DNA from: Bifidobacterium scaligerum
GTDB lineage: Bacteria > Actinomycetota > Actinomycetes > Actinomycetales > Bifidobacteriaceae
Direction: 5' to 3'
DNA length: 64,000 bases
Assembly: GCF_002802865.1 (NCBI RefSeq)
Contig: NZ_PGLQ01000001.1
Span: 124,001-188,000, forward strand
Of this stretch, positions 1-6,193 are shown in pieces; within the stretch, counting starts at the first letter, position 1, and every line of letters starts with the position of its first letter. The notes beneath the pieces are model-generated. The model was not told the DNA's origin. It saw only the letters and a list, made by a program, of their open reading frames with translations, and did not search any database. Both the position numbers and the translations under genes were made by a program.

Positions 1-2
1 TG

Positions 3-695
3 GTGCGCTACGATCGCATCTTCTGCGTGTCTCATGCGGTTCAGGCCGCGGTCGCGCAACGGTATCCGCAACTTGCCGATCGAACCCGTGTGCTCCTCAA
101 CCCGGTCGATGCCGATGCAATCCGTCGTCAGGCTCGGATGGAAGCTCCCGTATTGCTGCAAGAAGAGGTTCCGACGGCGTTTCGCCTGGTGACGGTGTGC
201 AGACTGGTGCCGGAGAAGAATCTTGAACTGAGCATGCAGGTCGCCGCTGCATTGCGTGATCGTGGTCTGGAATTCGTGTGGGAGGTATTCGGCGAAGGAC
301 CTGACCGAGGCGCCTTGCAGAATCTCATCGATCGGATGAACTTGAGCGGACGGTTCGTGCTGCGTGGAGCGATAGACAACCCTTACCCCTCTATGGCGCA
401 GGCCGACGTCTACGTACAGACCTCTGGACACGAAGGATTCGGATTGGCGGTTCAGGAGGCGAAAATCCTCGGTGTGCCCGTGGTCGTCACTGATATTCCG
501 GCGTTCCGAGAACAGGTTGTGGACGGCCAGACGGGATTCATTCGGCCACCCGACGCGACGGTGCTAGCCGACGTGATTATTCGTCTGGCAGGCCATCCCG
601 AGGAACGGCGACGCATAGCGGAAAACCTCGCGGCGTTGGATTGGACGGATGCGCAGGACGAGTCGCCGTTGTTTGAGTTTTTGGGACTGGAGTGA
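3..695 (+). CDS. Glycosyltransferase family 4-type protein, C-terminal part (5' end outside window)
   Basis: This is the C-terminal, nucleotide-sugar-binding half of a GT-B glycosyltransferase, family GT4/GT1 type. The segment RLVPEKNLELSMQVAAAL, the FGEGPDRGAL turn and the EGFGLAVQE motif (the E-x7-E pattern that contacts the donor sugar nucleotide) are all visible. The reading frame is open at the left edge, so the GTG at position 3 is unlikely to be the start and the acceptor-binding N-terminal domain lies upstream. The family transfers an activated sugar to a glycan or lipid acceptor, often for cell-surface polysaccharide; the substrate cannot be told. The 240 bases between it and typA hold no convincing gene. 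Confidence 0.85.
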   Translation: MRYDRIFCVSHAVQAAVAQRYPQLADRTRVLLNPVDADAIRRQARMEAPVLLQEEVPTAFRLVTVCRLVPEKNLELSMQVAAALRDRGLEFVWEVFGEGPDRGALQNLIDRMNLSGRFVLRGAIDNPYPSMAQADVYVQTSGHEGFGLAVQEAKILGVPVVVTDIPAFREQVVDGQTGFIRPPDATVLADVIIRLAGHPEERRRIAENLAALDWTDAQDESPLFEFLGLE

Positions 696-935
696 AGGAG
701 CGGCGGCATATTGGTGCTTGATGCACGCGACGGGAGACGACAGGTGGCTGCAACTCGTACGCTGCCAACGTAGATGGACTGCAAAAGGCAGCCCTGATCG
801 ATCAATGTGGGCGGTGAGCGTCCGTCGCAACGTGTGGGTATGCTTGTGCCGGTTTGTGTGTGAATGCAGGTAGAACCAAATACACGTACTGAAGAATTAC
901 GCAAGCAACGACAATCGATATTAAGAGAGGTTTCG

Positions 936-2861
936 ATGGCGGTTCGTGGTGATATTCGAAATGTGGCTATTGTGGCACACGTCGATCACGGCAAGACCAC
1001 GCTGGTGAACGCGATGCTCCAGCAGTCCCACGTGTTCAACGAGCGTGAGGAAGTGCCGGACCGTGTAATGGACTCCAACGATCTGGAGCGCGAGAAGGGC
1101 ATCACCATCCTGGCCAAGAATACGGCCGTGGAATACACCGGCCCGCTGGCCGCCAAGTATGGTCATCCGGAAGGCATCACCCTCAACATCATCGATACCC
1201 CCGGCCACGCTGACTTCGGCGGCGAGGTGGAGCGCGGTATCTCCATGGTCGATGGCGTCGTCCTGCTGGTGGACGCCTCCGAAGGCCCGCTGCCGCAGAC
1301 TCGTTTCGTGCTGCGCAAGGCTCTGGAAGCCAAGCTGCCGGTTATCCTGTGCGTGAACAAGGTGGACCGTCCGGATGCCCGTATCTCCGAGGTCGTAGGG
1401 GAGACCTCCGACCTGCTGCTCGGTCTGGCCGACGACGTGCAGCACGAGGGCATCGATCTGAACCTTGACCAGCTGCTTGAAATGCCGGTTATCTACTGCG
1501 CCGCCAAGGCCGGTTACGCTTCCGTGAACCAGCCTGCCGACGGAGGCCTGCCGGACAACGACAACCTTGAGCCGCTGTTTGAGGCCATCATTTCCAACAT
1601 TCCGGCTCCGGAATACGAGGAAGGCGCTCCGCTGCAGGCTCACGTGGCCAACATCGATTCCTCTGACTTCCTCGGCCGTCTCGGCCTGGTCCGTATCTAC
1701 AACGGCACTTTGGAGAAGGGCAAGACCTACGGCCTGTCCCGTGTGGACGGCTCTCTGGAGAACTTCCGTGTCTCCGAGTTGTTGCGTACCCAGGGCCTTG
1801 AGCGTATCCCGGTCGCTTCCGCAGGCCCCGGCGATATCGTGGCCGTTGCCGGCGTCAACGACATCATGATCGGTGAGACCATCGTCGATCCGAACGACCC
1901 GAAGCCGCTGCCGCTCATCCACGTGGACGATCCGGCCATCTCCATGACCTTCGGCGTCAACGACTCCCCGTTGGCCGGCACCGAGGGCAAGGACCACAAG
2001 CTCACCGCCCGTATGATCAAGGATCGTCTCGATCGCGAGCTCATCGGTAACGTGTCCATCAAGGTGCTGCCCACCGATCGCCCGGATGCCTGGGAGGTTC
2101 AGGGCCGTGGTGAGCTGGCTTTGGCCGTGCTCGCCGAGCAGATGCGTCGTGAAGGCTACGAGCTGACCGTTGGTCGTCCGCAGGTGGTCACCAAGAAGAT
2201 CGATGGCGTGATCAACGAGCCGATGGAAAACACCACCATCGACGTGCCGGAAGAGTATATGGGTACCGTCACCCAGCTCATGGCCGACCGCAAGGGCCGT
2301 ATGGACGGCATGACCAACCACGGCTCCGGCTGGGTTCGTCTGCAGTTCACCGTGCCGTCCCGTGGTCTGATCGGCTTCCGTACCGCACTGCTGTCCGCAA
2401 CGCGCGGCACCGGCATCTCCTCCTCCATCTCCGCGGGCTACGCGCCGTGGGCCGGCGAGATCACCATCCGCCAGAACGGTTCCATGGTTTCCGACCGTAA
2501 GGGTGTGGCCACCCCGTACGCCATGCAGCGTCTGCAGGCTCGTGGCAACTTCTTCGTCGAGCCGCAATCTCCGGTCTACGAGGGTCAGGTCGTGGGTGTG
2601 AACAACAAGCCCGACGAGCTGGATGTGAACATCACGCTGGCCAAGCACATGACCAACATGCGTTCCTCCACCGCCGACGTGCTGGAAACCCTCACCCCGC
2701 CGATCAAGATGAGCCTTGAGGAGTCTCTGGACTTCGCCAACGAGGACGAGTGCGTGGAAGTGACCCCGGAGTCCATCCGCGTGCGCAAGATCATCCTCGG
2801 CCGCGAGGATTGGTACAAGTGGCGCGCCAAGCAGCGTCGTCAGAACAATCAAACTAAGTAG
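936..2861 (+). CDS. typA: Ribosome-associated GTPase TypA/BipA
   Basis: Translation-factor GTPase of the BipA family, which binds the ribosome at the EF-G site and supports 50S assembly and stress growth. The G1 loop AHVDHGKTT sits at residues 14-22, the G3 motif DTPGHADFGGEVERG and G4 motif NKVDRPDAR follow, and the C-terminal EF-G III/V-like and BipA-specific regions are present. The length of 641 residues is normal. I chose ATG 936 over the in-frame ATG 864 because an AGAGAGG ribosome-binding site lies just upstream and the family starts near AVRGDIRNVAIVAHVDHG. The last codons (RQNNQTK) and the stop form one arm of a 25-bp hairpin, and this tail is duplicated downstream. Confidence 0.97.
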   Translation: MAVRGDIRNVAIVAHVDHGKTTLVNAMLQQSHVFNEREEVPDRVMDSNDLEREKGITILAKNTAVEYTGPLAAKYGHPEGITLNIIDTPGHADFGGEVERGISMVDGVVLLVDASEGPLPQTRFVLRKALEAKLPVILCVNKVDRPDARISEVVGETSDLLLGLADDVQHEGIDLNLDQLLEMPVIYCAAKAGYASVNQPADGGLPDNDNLEPLFEAIISNIPAPEYEEGAPLQAHVANIDSSDFLGRLGLVRIYNGTLEKGKTYGLSRVDGSLENFRVSELLRTQGLERIPVASAGPGDIVAVAGVNDIMIGETIVDPNDPKPLPLIHVDDPAISMTFGVNDSPLAGTEGKDHKLTARMIKDRLDRELIGNVSIKVLPTDRPDAWEVQGRGELALAVLAEQMRREGYELTVGRPQVVTKKIDGVINEPMENTTIDVPEEYMGTVTQLMADRKGRMDGMTNHGSGWVRLQFTVPSRGLIGFRTALLSATRGTGISSSISAGYAPWAGEITIRQNGSMVSDRKGVATPYAMQRLQARGNFFVEPQSPVYEGQVVGVNNKPDELDVNITLAKHMTNMRSSTADVLETLTPPIKMSLEESLDFANEDECVEVTPESIRVRKIILGREDWYKWRAKQRRQNNQTK

Positions 2862-2960
2862 TTTGATTGTTCTGACGACGCTGCCTTCGCGGATGCCCTG
2901 TGATGGCATCCGCTCACCTCGGCTACGAACAGTCCACTGGACTGTTCGTTTAACGCCTCG
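2835..2960 (+). repeat. Stem-loop module, unit 1 (overlaps typA 3' end)
   Basis: Three consecutive hairpins. Hairpin I (2831-2884) has a perfect 25-bp stem and an AAGT tetraloop; its 5' arm is the coding end of typA and the TAG stop starts in the loop. Hairpin II has arms GCGGATGCC (2889-2897) and GGCATCCGC (2905-2913). Hairpin III (2926-2948) has arms CGAACAGTCC and GGACTGTTCG around ACT. The unit ends with TTTAACGCCTC. It could act as a terminator or mRNA-stabilising 3' end; no long T-run follows. Confidence 0.85.
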
Positions 2961-3082
2961 GCATCGTCAGAATAATCAGAACAAGTAGTTCTGATTATTC
3001 TGACGACCTTCGCGGGCACTTATTTGGTGTGCCCGCTCACTTCGCCTATGGAAAGTCCACTGGACTTCCCATTTAACGGCTC
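2961..3082 (+). repeat. Stem-loop module, unit 2
   Basis: Second, diverged copy of unit 1 in the same order. Hairpin I (2964-2982 with 2988-3006) is a perfect 19-bp stem, and its 5' arm again reads R-Q-N-N-Q-N-K-stop. Hairpin II has arms GCGGGCAC (3012-3019) and GTGCCCGC (3029-3036). Hairpin III (about 3048-3072) keeps the core AGTCCACTGGACT with one A-C mismatch. The unit ends TTTAACGGCTC. Differences from unit 1 in one arm are matched in the other arm. Confidence 0.85.
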
Positions 3083-3145
3083 AGCAGAATAACCAGACCA
3101 AGTAGTCTGATACATGTTCCGGCTCCCCTCGCTCAGGGGAGTCGG
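3083..3145 (+). repeat. Stem-loop module, unit 3 (shortened), possible terminator
   Basis: Third copy, partly decayed. The start reads Q-Q-N-N-Q-T-K-stop, matching the typA tail, but hairpin I is reduced to CAGAC/GTCTG. It ends with a strong hairpin, CCGGCTCCCC (3119-3128) and GGGGAGTCGG (3136-3145) with one G-T wobble, followed by TGTGTTTGTGG. Together the three units fill the 310-base gap between typA and the next gene; I see no coding sequence there. Confidence 0.75.
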
Positions 3146-3171
3146 TGTGTTTGTGGCATAGTATGGGGCAT

Positions 3172-3609
3172 ATGAGTATCAACAGTGTGGAATCATTGCC
3201 TTGGTCGCATCGGCAGAGCGCGTTGGTCAAATCGTTGATTACGATTCTGGCTGGCGCGCTTGCCGCGTTTGTGGGAACGTTCGCGCACCGTATGGGTGCT
3301 TCTGCCAATATTCCTTATGGTCTGGGTCTTGCGTTCCTGCTCATCATGCTGTCTACATGGTGCGCTCGTTCACGTATGGGGACTGTCGGACTTGCGTTGC
3401 ATCTGATCGCGTCATCTGCAACCGCCTGGGGATTGGCCTTGACCACAACATCCGGCAATGCGTTGATTGTGGCGGGATTCCAAAGTGAGATGCCTTTCTT
3501 CTCTCAACATGCCGGATATATCTGGCTATACGGCCTCGTATTGGTTCAGGTTGCCATGCTGGTGCTGCCCGCACGCTGGTTCGCCATCCCTGCAAAGCGC
3601 TCCCACTGA
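3172..3609 (+). CDS. Small integral membrane protein, function unknown
   Basis: A 145-residue hydrophobic protein with about four predicted transmembrane segments (around LVKSLITILAGALAAFVG, IPYGLGLAFLLIML, VGLALHLIASSATAWGLAL and YGLVLVQVAMLVL). I do not recognise a catalytic motif or named family. ATG 3172 is preferred over GTG 3145 and ATG 3163 because a TAGTAT box (3159-3164) ends seven bases before it, fitting a leaderless transcript, while no ribosome-binding site is present for any of the three. It stands alone between the typA hairpin modules and the pheA control region. The short length and position between housekeeping genes suggest a conserved bifidobacterial envelope protein, which is inference. 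Confidence 0.65.
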   Translation: MSINSVESLPWSHRQSALVKSLITILAGALAAFVGTFAHRMGASANIPYGLGLAFLLIMLSTWCARSRMGTVGLALHLIASSATAWGLALTTTSGNALIVAGFQSEMPFFSQHAGYIWLYGLVLVQVAMLVLPARWFAIPAKRSH

Positions 3610-3622
3610 GGTGCCTAATACT

Positions 3623-3736
3623 CTTTTCGCACGAAAAGTACGTTTGAGGGCGCTAAATCGGTCCGTGAACGTACTTTTCGCGCGAAATGTACGTTCATGG
3701 AACGGGATAAGAGTGCGATTCGCGCGAAAAGTGCAT
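3623..3736 (+). promoter_or_regulatory. Three TTCGCGCGAAA-type palindromic repeats upstream of pheA
   Basis: Three related sites: A 3624-3644 (TTTTCGCACGAAAAGTACGTT), with the last bases conserved; B 3668-3696, a near-perfect 30-bp palindrome centred on TTTCGCGCGAAA and ended by GAACGTAC/GTACGTTC; C 3719-3736 (TTCGCGCGAAAAGTGCATG). Site C covers the expected -35 region of the pheA promoter, whose -10 is TACGAT (3747-3752). They look like repressor operators, but A and B can also pair into a long RNA hairpin (GAAAAGTACGTT with AACGTACTTTTC). A part copy (AACGTACATTTCG) lies at 6171. Confidence 0.6.
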
Positions 3737-3760
3737 GAAACGCCGCTACGATAGAGCGGT

Positions 3761-4741
3761 ATGGCACGTTTGAAACTCTTCTATTTAGGGCCCGAAGGCA
3801 CGTTCACCCATCAGGCGGCGATGGAAGCCGCCGAGCTGTTCTCACCCCTCGGTGATTTCGATCTGGTCGCTCTGCCAGACGTGCCCGCCATCATGCGTGC
3901 TGTTCAATCACGTCAAGGCTGGGGCGTAATCGCATGGGAGAACAACGTCGAAGGCTACGTGGTTCCGAATCTGGATGCGCTGATTGACGCCACCGATGCA
4001 GCCGGTTTCGCACGGGTCAGTGTGGATGTGGCGTTTAACGCGTTCACGGTGAAAGGCCATGGGATCCATGATTGCACCGGCGAACCGGTAAGCGCTCATC
4101 CTCATGGGCTCGCCCAATGCACGAGGTTTATCGCCGAGCATAAGCTCCAGCCCAAACCGGCATCGTCCAATGCCGCCGCCTGCCGTGATCTTCAACCCGG
4201 TCAAGTGGCGCTCGGTCCCAGCATCTGCGGCAAGCTTTACAACCTCGACGTGCTTGGTGAGCATGTGCAGGATTTCGATGGTGCCAGAACCGATTTTCTG
4301 GTGATTGCACCACGTGATGTTGTTCAGGAACTGAATGCCTATGCACGGCAGAGCGGTGCCAGTGACTTTGAAACGATTATCACGTTCATTCCGCTTGCCA
4401 CGGGCCCGGGAGTCGTGGCGAACATTCTTGACATTCTGCGTGTTGCGGGTCTGAATATGACCAGTTTCATGTCTCGCCCCATCAAAGGGCACGATGGCAC
4501 TTACAGCTTCATCGATACGCTGGATGCCGCTCCTTGGGAGCCGCGGTTCCAGAAGGTGCTGGAAATATTGGCCATGAAAGGTATCTGGCTGAAGACATTG
4601 GCCGTGTACCCACGCCGTGAACGGCCCAGTCCGCCGGTGGATGCGTGGATGTTGCCCGAAGGAGGCGTTCACCTTGAAACCGGCGATATGCCGGAAGGGT
4701 GGCAGCATACCGAAGAAGTCAGGAGGGAACTGCTGTGGTAG
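3761..4741 (+). CDS. pheA: Prephenate dehydratase
   Basis: Converts prephenate to phenylpyruvate in phenylalanine synthesis; cytoplasmic. The N-terminal dehydratase domain opens with YLGPEGTFTHQAA (residues 8-20) and runs to about residue 185. A C-terminal ACT regulatory domain follows (about 200-290, TGPGVVANILDILRVAGLNM and SRPIKGHDGTYSF), the usual phenylalanine-sensing module. The catalytic TRF motif of the family appears here as T177-D178-F179: the threonine is kept but the arginine is replaced. The start ATG lies eight bases after a TACGAT box and has no ribosome-binding site, so the mRNA is probably leaderless. The stop overlaps the tyrA start by seven bases, so the two genes are translationally coupled. 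Confidence 0.93.
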   Translation: MARLKLFYLGPEGTFTHQAAMEAAELFSPLGDFDLVALPDVPAIMRAVQSRQGWGVIAWENNVEGYVVPNLDALIDATDAAGFARVSVDVAFNAFTVKGHGIHDCTGEPVSAHPHGLAQCTRFIAEHKLQPKPASSNAAACRDLQPGQVALGPSICGKLYNLDVLGEHVQDFDGARTDFLVIAPRDVVQELNAYARQSGASDFETIITFIPLATGPGVVANILDILRVAGLNMTSFMSRPIKGHDGTYSFIDTLDAAPWEPRFQKVLEILAMKGIWLKTLAVYPRRERPSPPVDAWMLPEGGVHLETGDMPEGWQHTEEVRRELLW

Positions 4742-5739
4742 GAACAGTCGGCATTGTGGGACTCGGACTGATTGGCGGCTCGCTGGCCCGACGTCTGGTA
4801 AGTCGCGGCGTCACCGTTGTGGCATGGAATCATCGCCCACATCCTTATGATGAAGCCGAAGCTGATGGCATTCGTTGCAAAAGCGCGCTCGCCGAATTGA
4901 TGAACGCGCATCCTGACGTGCTGATTCTCTGTAATCCGCTAAAAGCCATGCCCGCGATACTGCGTGAGCTGCGTCCGTTGCTCGCCGACCATCCCGATAC
5001 GACACTGACGGATGTGGGATCGGTCAAAGGCATGGTCCGCGAACAAGTCGTCGCCGCAGGTCTCGGTGCATGGTATGTAGGCGCCCATCCGATGGCAGGT
5101 AACGAGCTGTCAGGCTGGCGGGCCGCCGACCCACATCTCTATGATGATGCGCTATGGGCCGTAACCGTTGACGAGACGACTGCATATCGGCGTTTTTTCG
5201 CAGTGGCTTCGCTGATTGTCGAAGGCGTAGGCAATCGCATTATCGTGTTGGATGATGAAACCCACGACAAAGCTGCTGCGATGATTTCGCATATGCCTCA
5301 TGTGGTGTCCACCGCGCTGATCAATGAACTGACATCCAATCCGGACCGTAATGTTGCCGCAGCGCTTGCCGCCGGCAGCTGGCGTGATATGACGCGTGTA
5401 GCCTTGACCGATCCGGATCGCACTCGTGCGATGGTCGAAGAGGATGCGCTGAATGTGGAGGTGCTGCTTCGCCATATGGCTGCACGATTGAATGCCGTCG
5501 CGGACCAGCTGCACACGGGCAATCAGGTGGCGTTGTCCGAATTCTTCGCGGCCGGAGATCCTTTCCGCAGATACAAGGCGTCGATGAAGTCCGCAGACGA
5601 GTTCACCAAGCAGGAGCTGGAAATTCCCGAAGCAGGCTGGCAGCAGACGTTGTTGTTCTCCGCTCGGCGTGGGGAAGCCATCGTCGGATTCATCAATCCG
5701 CGTCAGGCGGTGGTGCAGCAGCGTCCTGCAGTTCAATGA
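4735..5739 (+). CDS. tyrA: Prephenate dehydrogenase
   Basis: Oxidative decarboxylation of prephenate to 4-hydroxyphenylpyruvate with NAD(P)+, the tyrosine branch. The Rossmann motif GIVGLGLIGGSLARRL is at the very N terminus, and the family motifs GAHPMAGNELSGW and SHMPHVVSTAL (catalytic and substrate-binding histidines) are present. Length 334 residues. GTG 4735 is the start: AGGAGG at 4721-4726 is correctly spaced, and the upstream extension from ATG 4699 lies inside pheA. It forms a two-gene operon with pheA, so the phenylalanine and tyrosine branches are made together. No ACT domain is obvious at the C terminus, so feedback control may be carried by PheA alone. Confidence 0.93.
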   Translation: MVGTVGIVGLGLIGGSLARRLVSRGVTVVAWNHRPHPYDEAEADGIRCKSALAELMNAHPDVLILCNPLKAMPAILRELRPLLADHPDTTLTDVGSVKGMVREQVVAAGLGAWYVGAHPMAGNELSGWRAADPHLYDDALWAVTVDETTAYRRFFAVASLIVEGVGNRIIVLDDETHDKAAAMISHMPHVVSTALINELTSNPDRNVAAALAAGSWRDMTRVALTDPDRTRAMVEEDALNVEVLLRHMAARLNAVADQLHTGNQVALSEFFAAGDPFRRYKASMKSADEFTKQELEIPEAGWQQTLLFSARRGEAIVGFINPRQAVVQQRPAVQ

Positions 5740-5743
5740 GGTC

Positions 5744-5889
5744 TGGCACCATCCATCTGGACTTTGCAGGATGCTGCCCGGCAGGATTTCACGGAACCTG
5801 ATGGCGAGGCTCTTCACATCAACGGCGGTAACAGAGTAAGGTACATAGTAATCGAACGTTTGGTGCCATCGAAGGAGATGGTGCCAAAC
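5744..5889 (+). promoter_or_regulatory. Competing inverted repeats upstream of the SH3-like gene
   Basis: A 13-bp stem (5858-5870 with 5877-5889, loop GAAGGA, two G-U pairs) ends 14 bases before the first ATG. An upstream segment TGGCACCATC (5744-5753) is perfectly complementary to the 3' arm (GATGGTGCCA, 5877-5886), so two exclusive pairings are possible. This could be a tyrA terminator/antiterminator pair or simply a terminator; no T-run follows. Confidence 0.4.
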
Positions 5890-5903
5890 CGATTGGCAAG
5901 GGG

Positions 5904-6170
5904 ATGATGGCAATGACGTTACCAAGACAGATTCCTGCGGGTGCCCGTGTGGTGGTACGCATCACCGAAGGCGTGGATCCTGCGGATGGGCGCATGAAAT
6001 TCCGCGACTTCGTGGGCCATGTGACCTCATGGGACGGTTATACGTTGGAATTGGTCCGTGACCCGGCAGCCAACGGCTCGCGCCCTGCGCAGAACGTGAC
6101 CATTCATCAGGAGCAGATTGCCACGTTGAAGCCGGTGCCGGAACGCCCGAAGACGCAGCCGAGACCGTAA
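5904..6170 (+). CDS. Small SH3-like domain protein (DUF6725 / Rv0428c N-terminal type)
   Basis: An 88-residue protein whose body (PAGARVVVRITEG, FRDFVGHVTSWDGYTLELVR, VTIHQEQIATLKPVP) resembles the small beta-barrel found at the N terminus of the actinobacterial acetyltransferase Rv0428c and in stand-alone DUF6725 proteins. The match is from memory of the family pattern. The role is unknown; such domains often bind nucleic acid or partner proteins. ATGs occur at 5904, 5907 and 5913; an AAGGGG at 5898-5903 favours 5913. The C terminus is proline- and lysine-rich. It sits convergent to the ABC exporter with only 23 bases between. Confidence 0.7.
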   Translation: MMAMTLPRQIPAGARVVVRITEGVDPADGRMKFRDFVGHVTSWDGYTLELVRDPAANGSRPAQNVTIHQEQIATLKPVPERPKTQPRP

Positions 6171-6193
6171 ACGTACATTTCGTGGCCTCCCCG

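Noticed and set aside
921..2909. Long open frame antisense to typA
   Set aside because: It mirrors typA codon structure in GC-rich DNA and has no family similarity; the sense gene is certain.
2835..3145. CRISPR array or insertion sequence
   Set aside because: Units are long, structured and diverged, with no spacers, transposase or target duplication.
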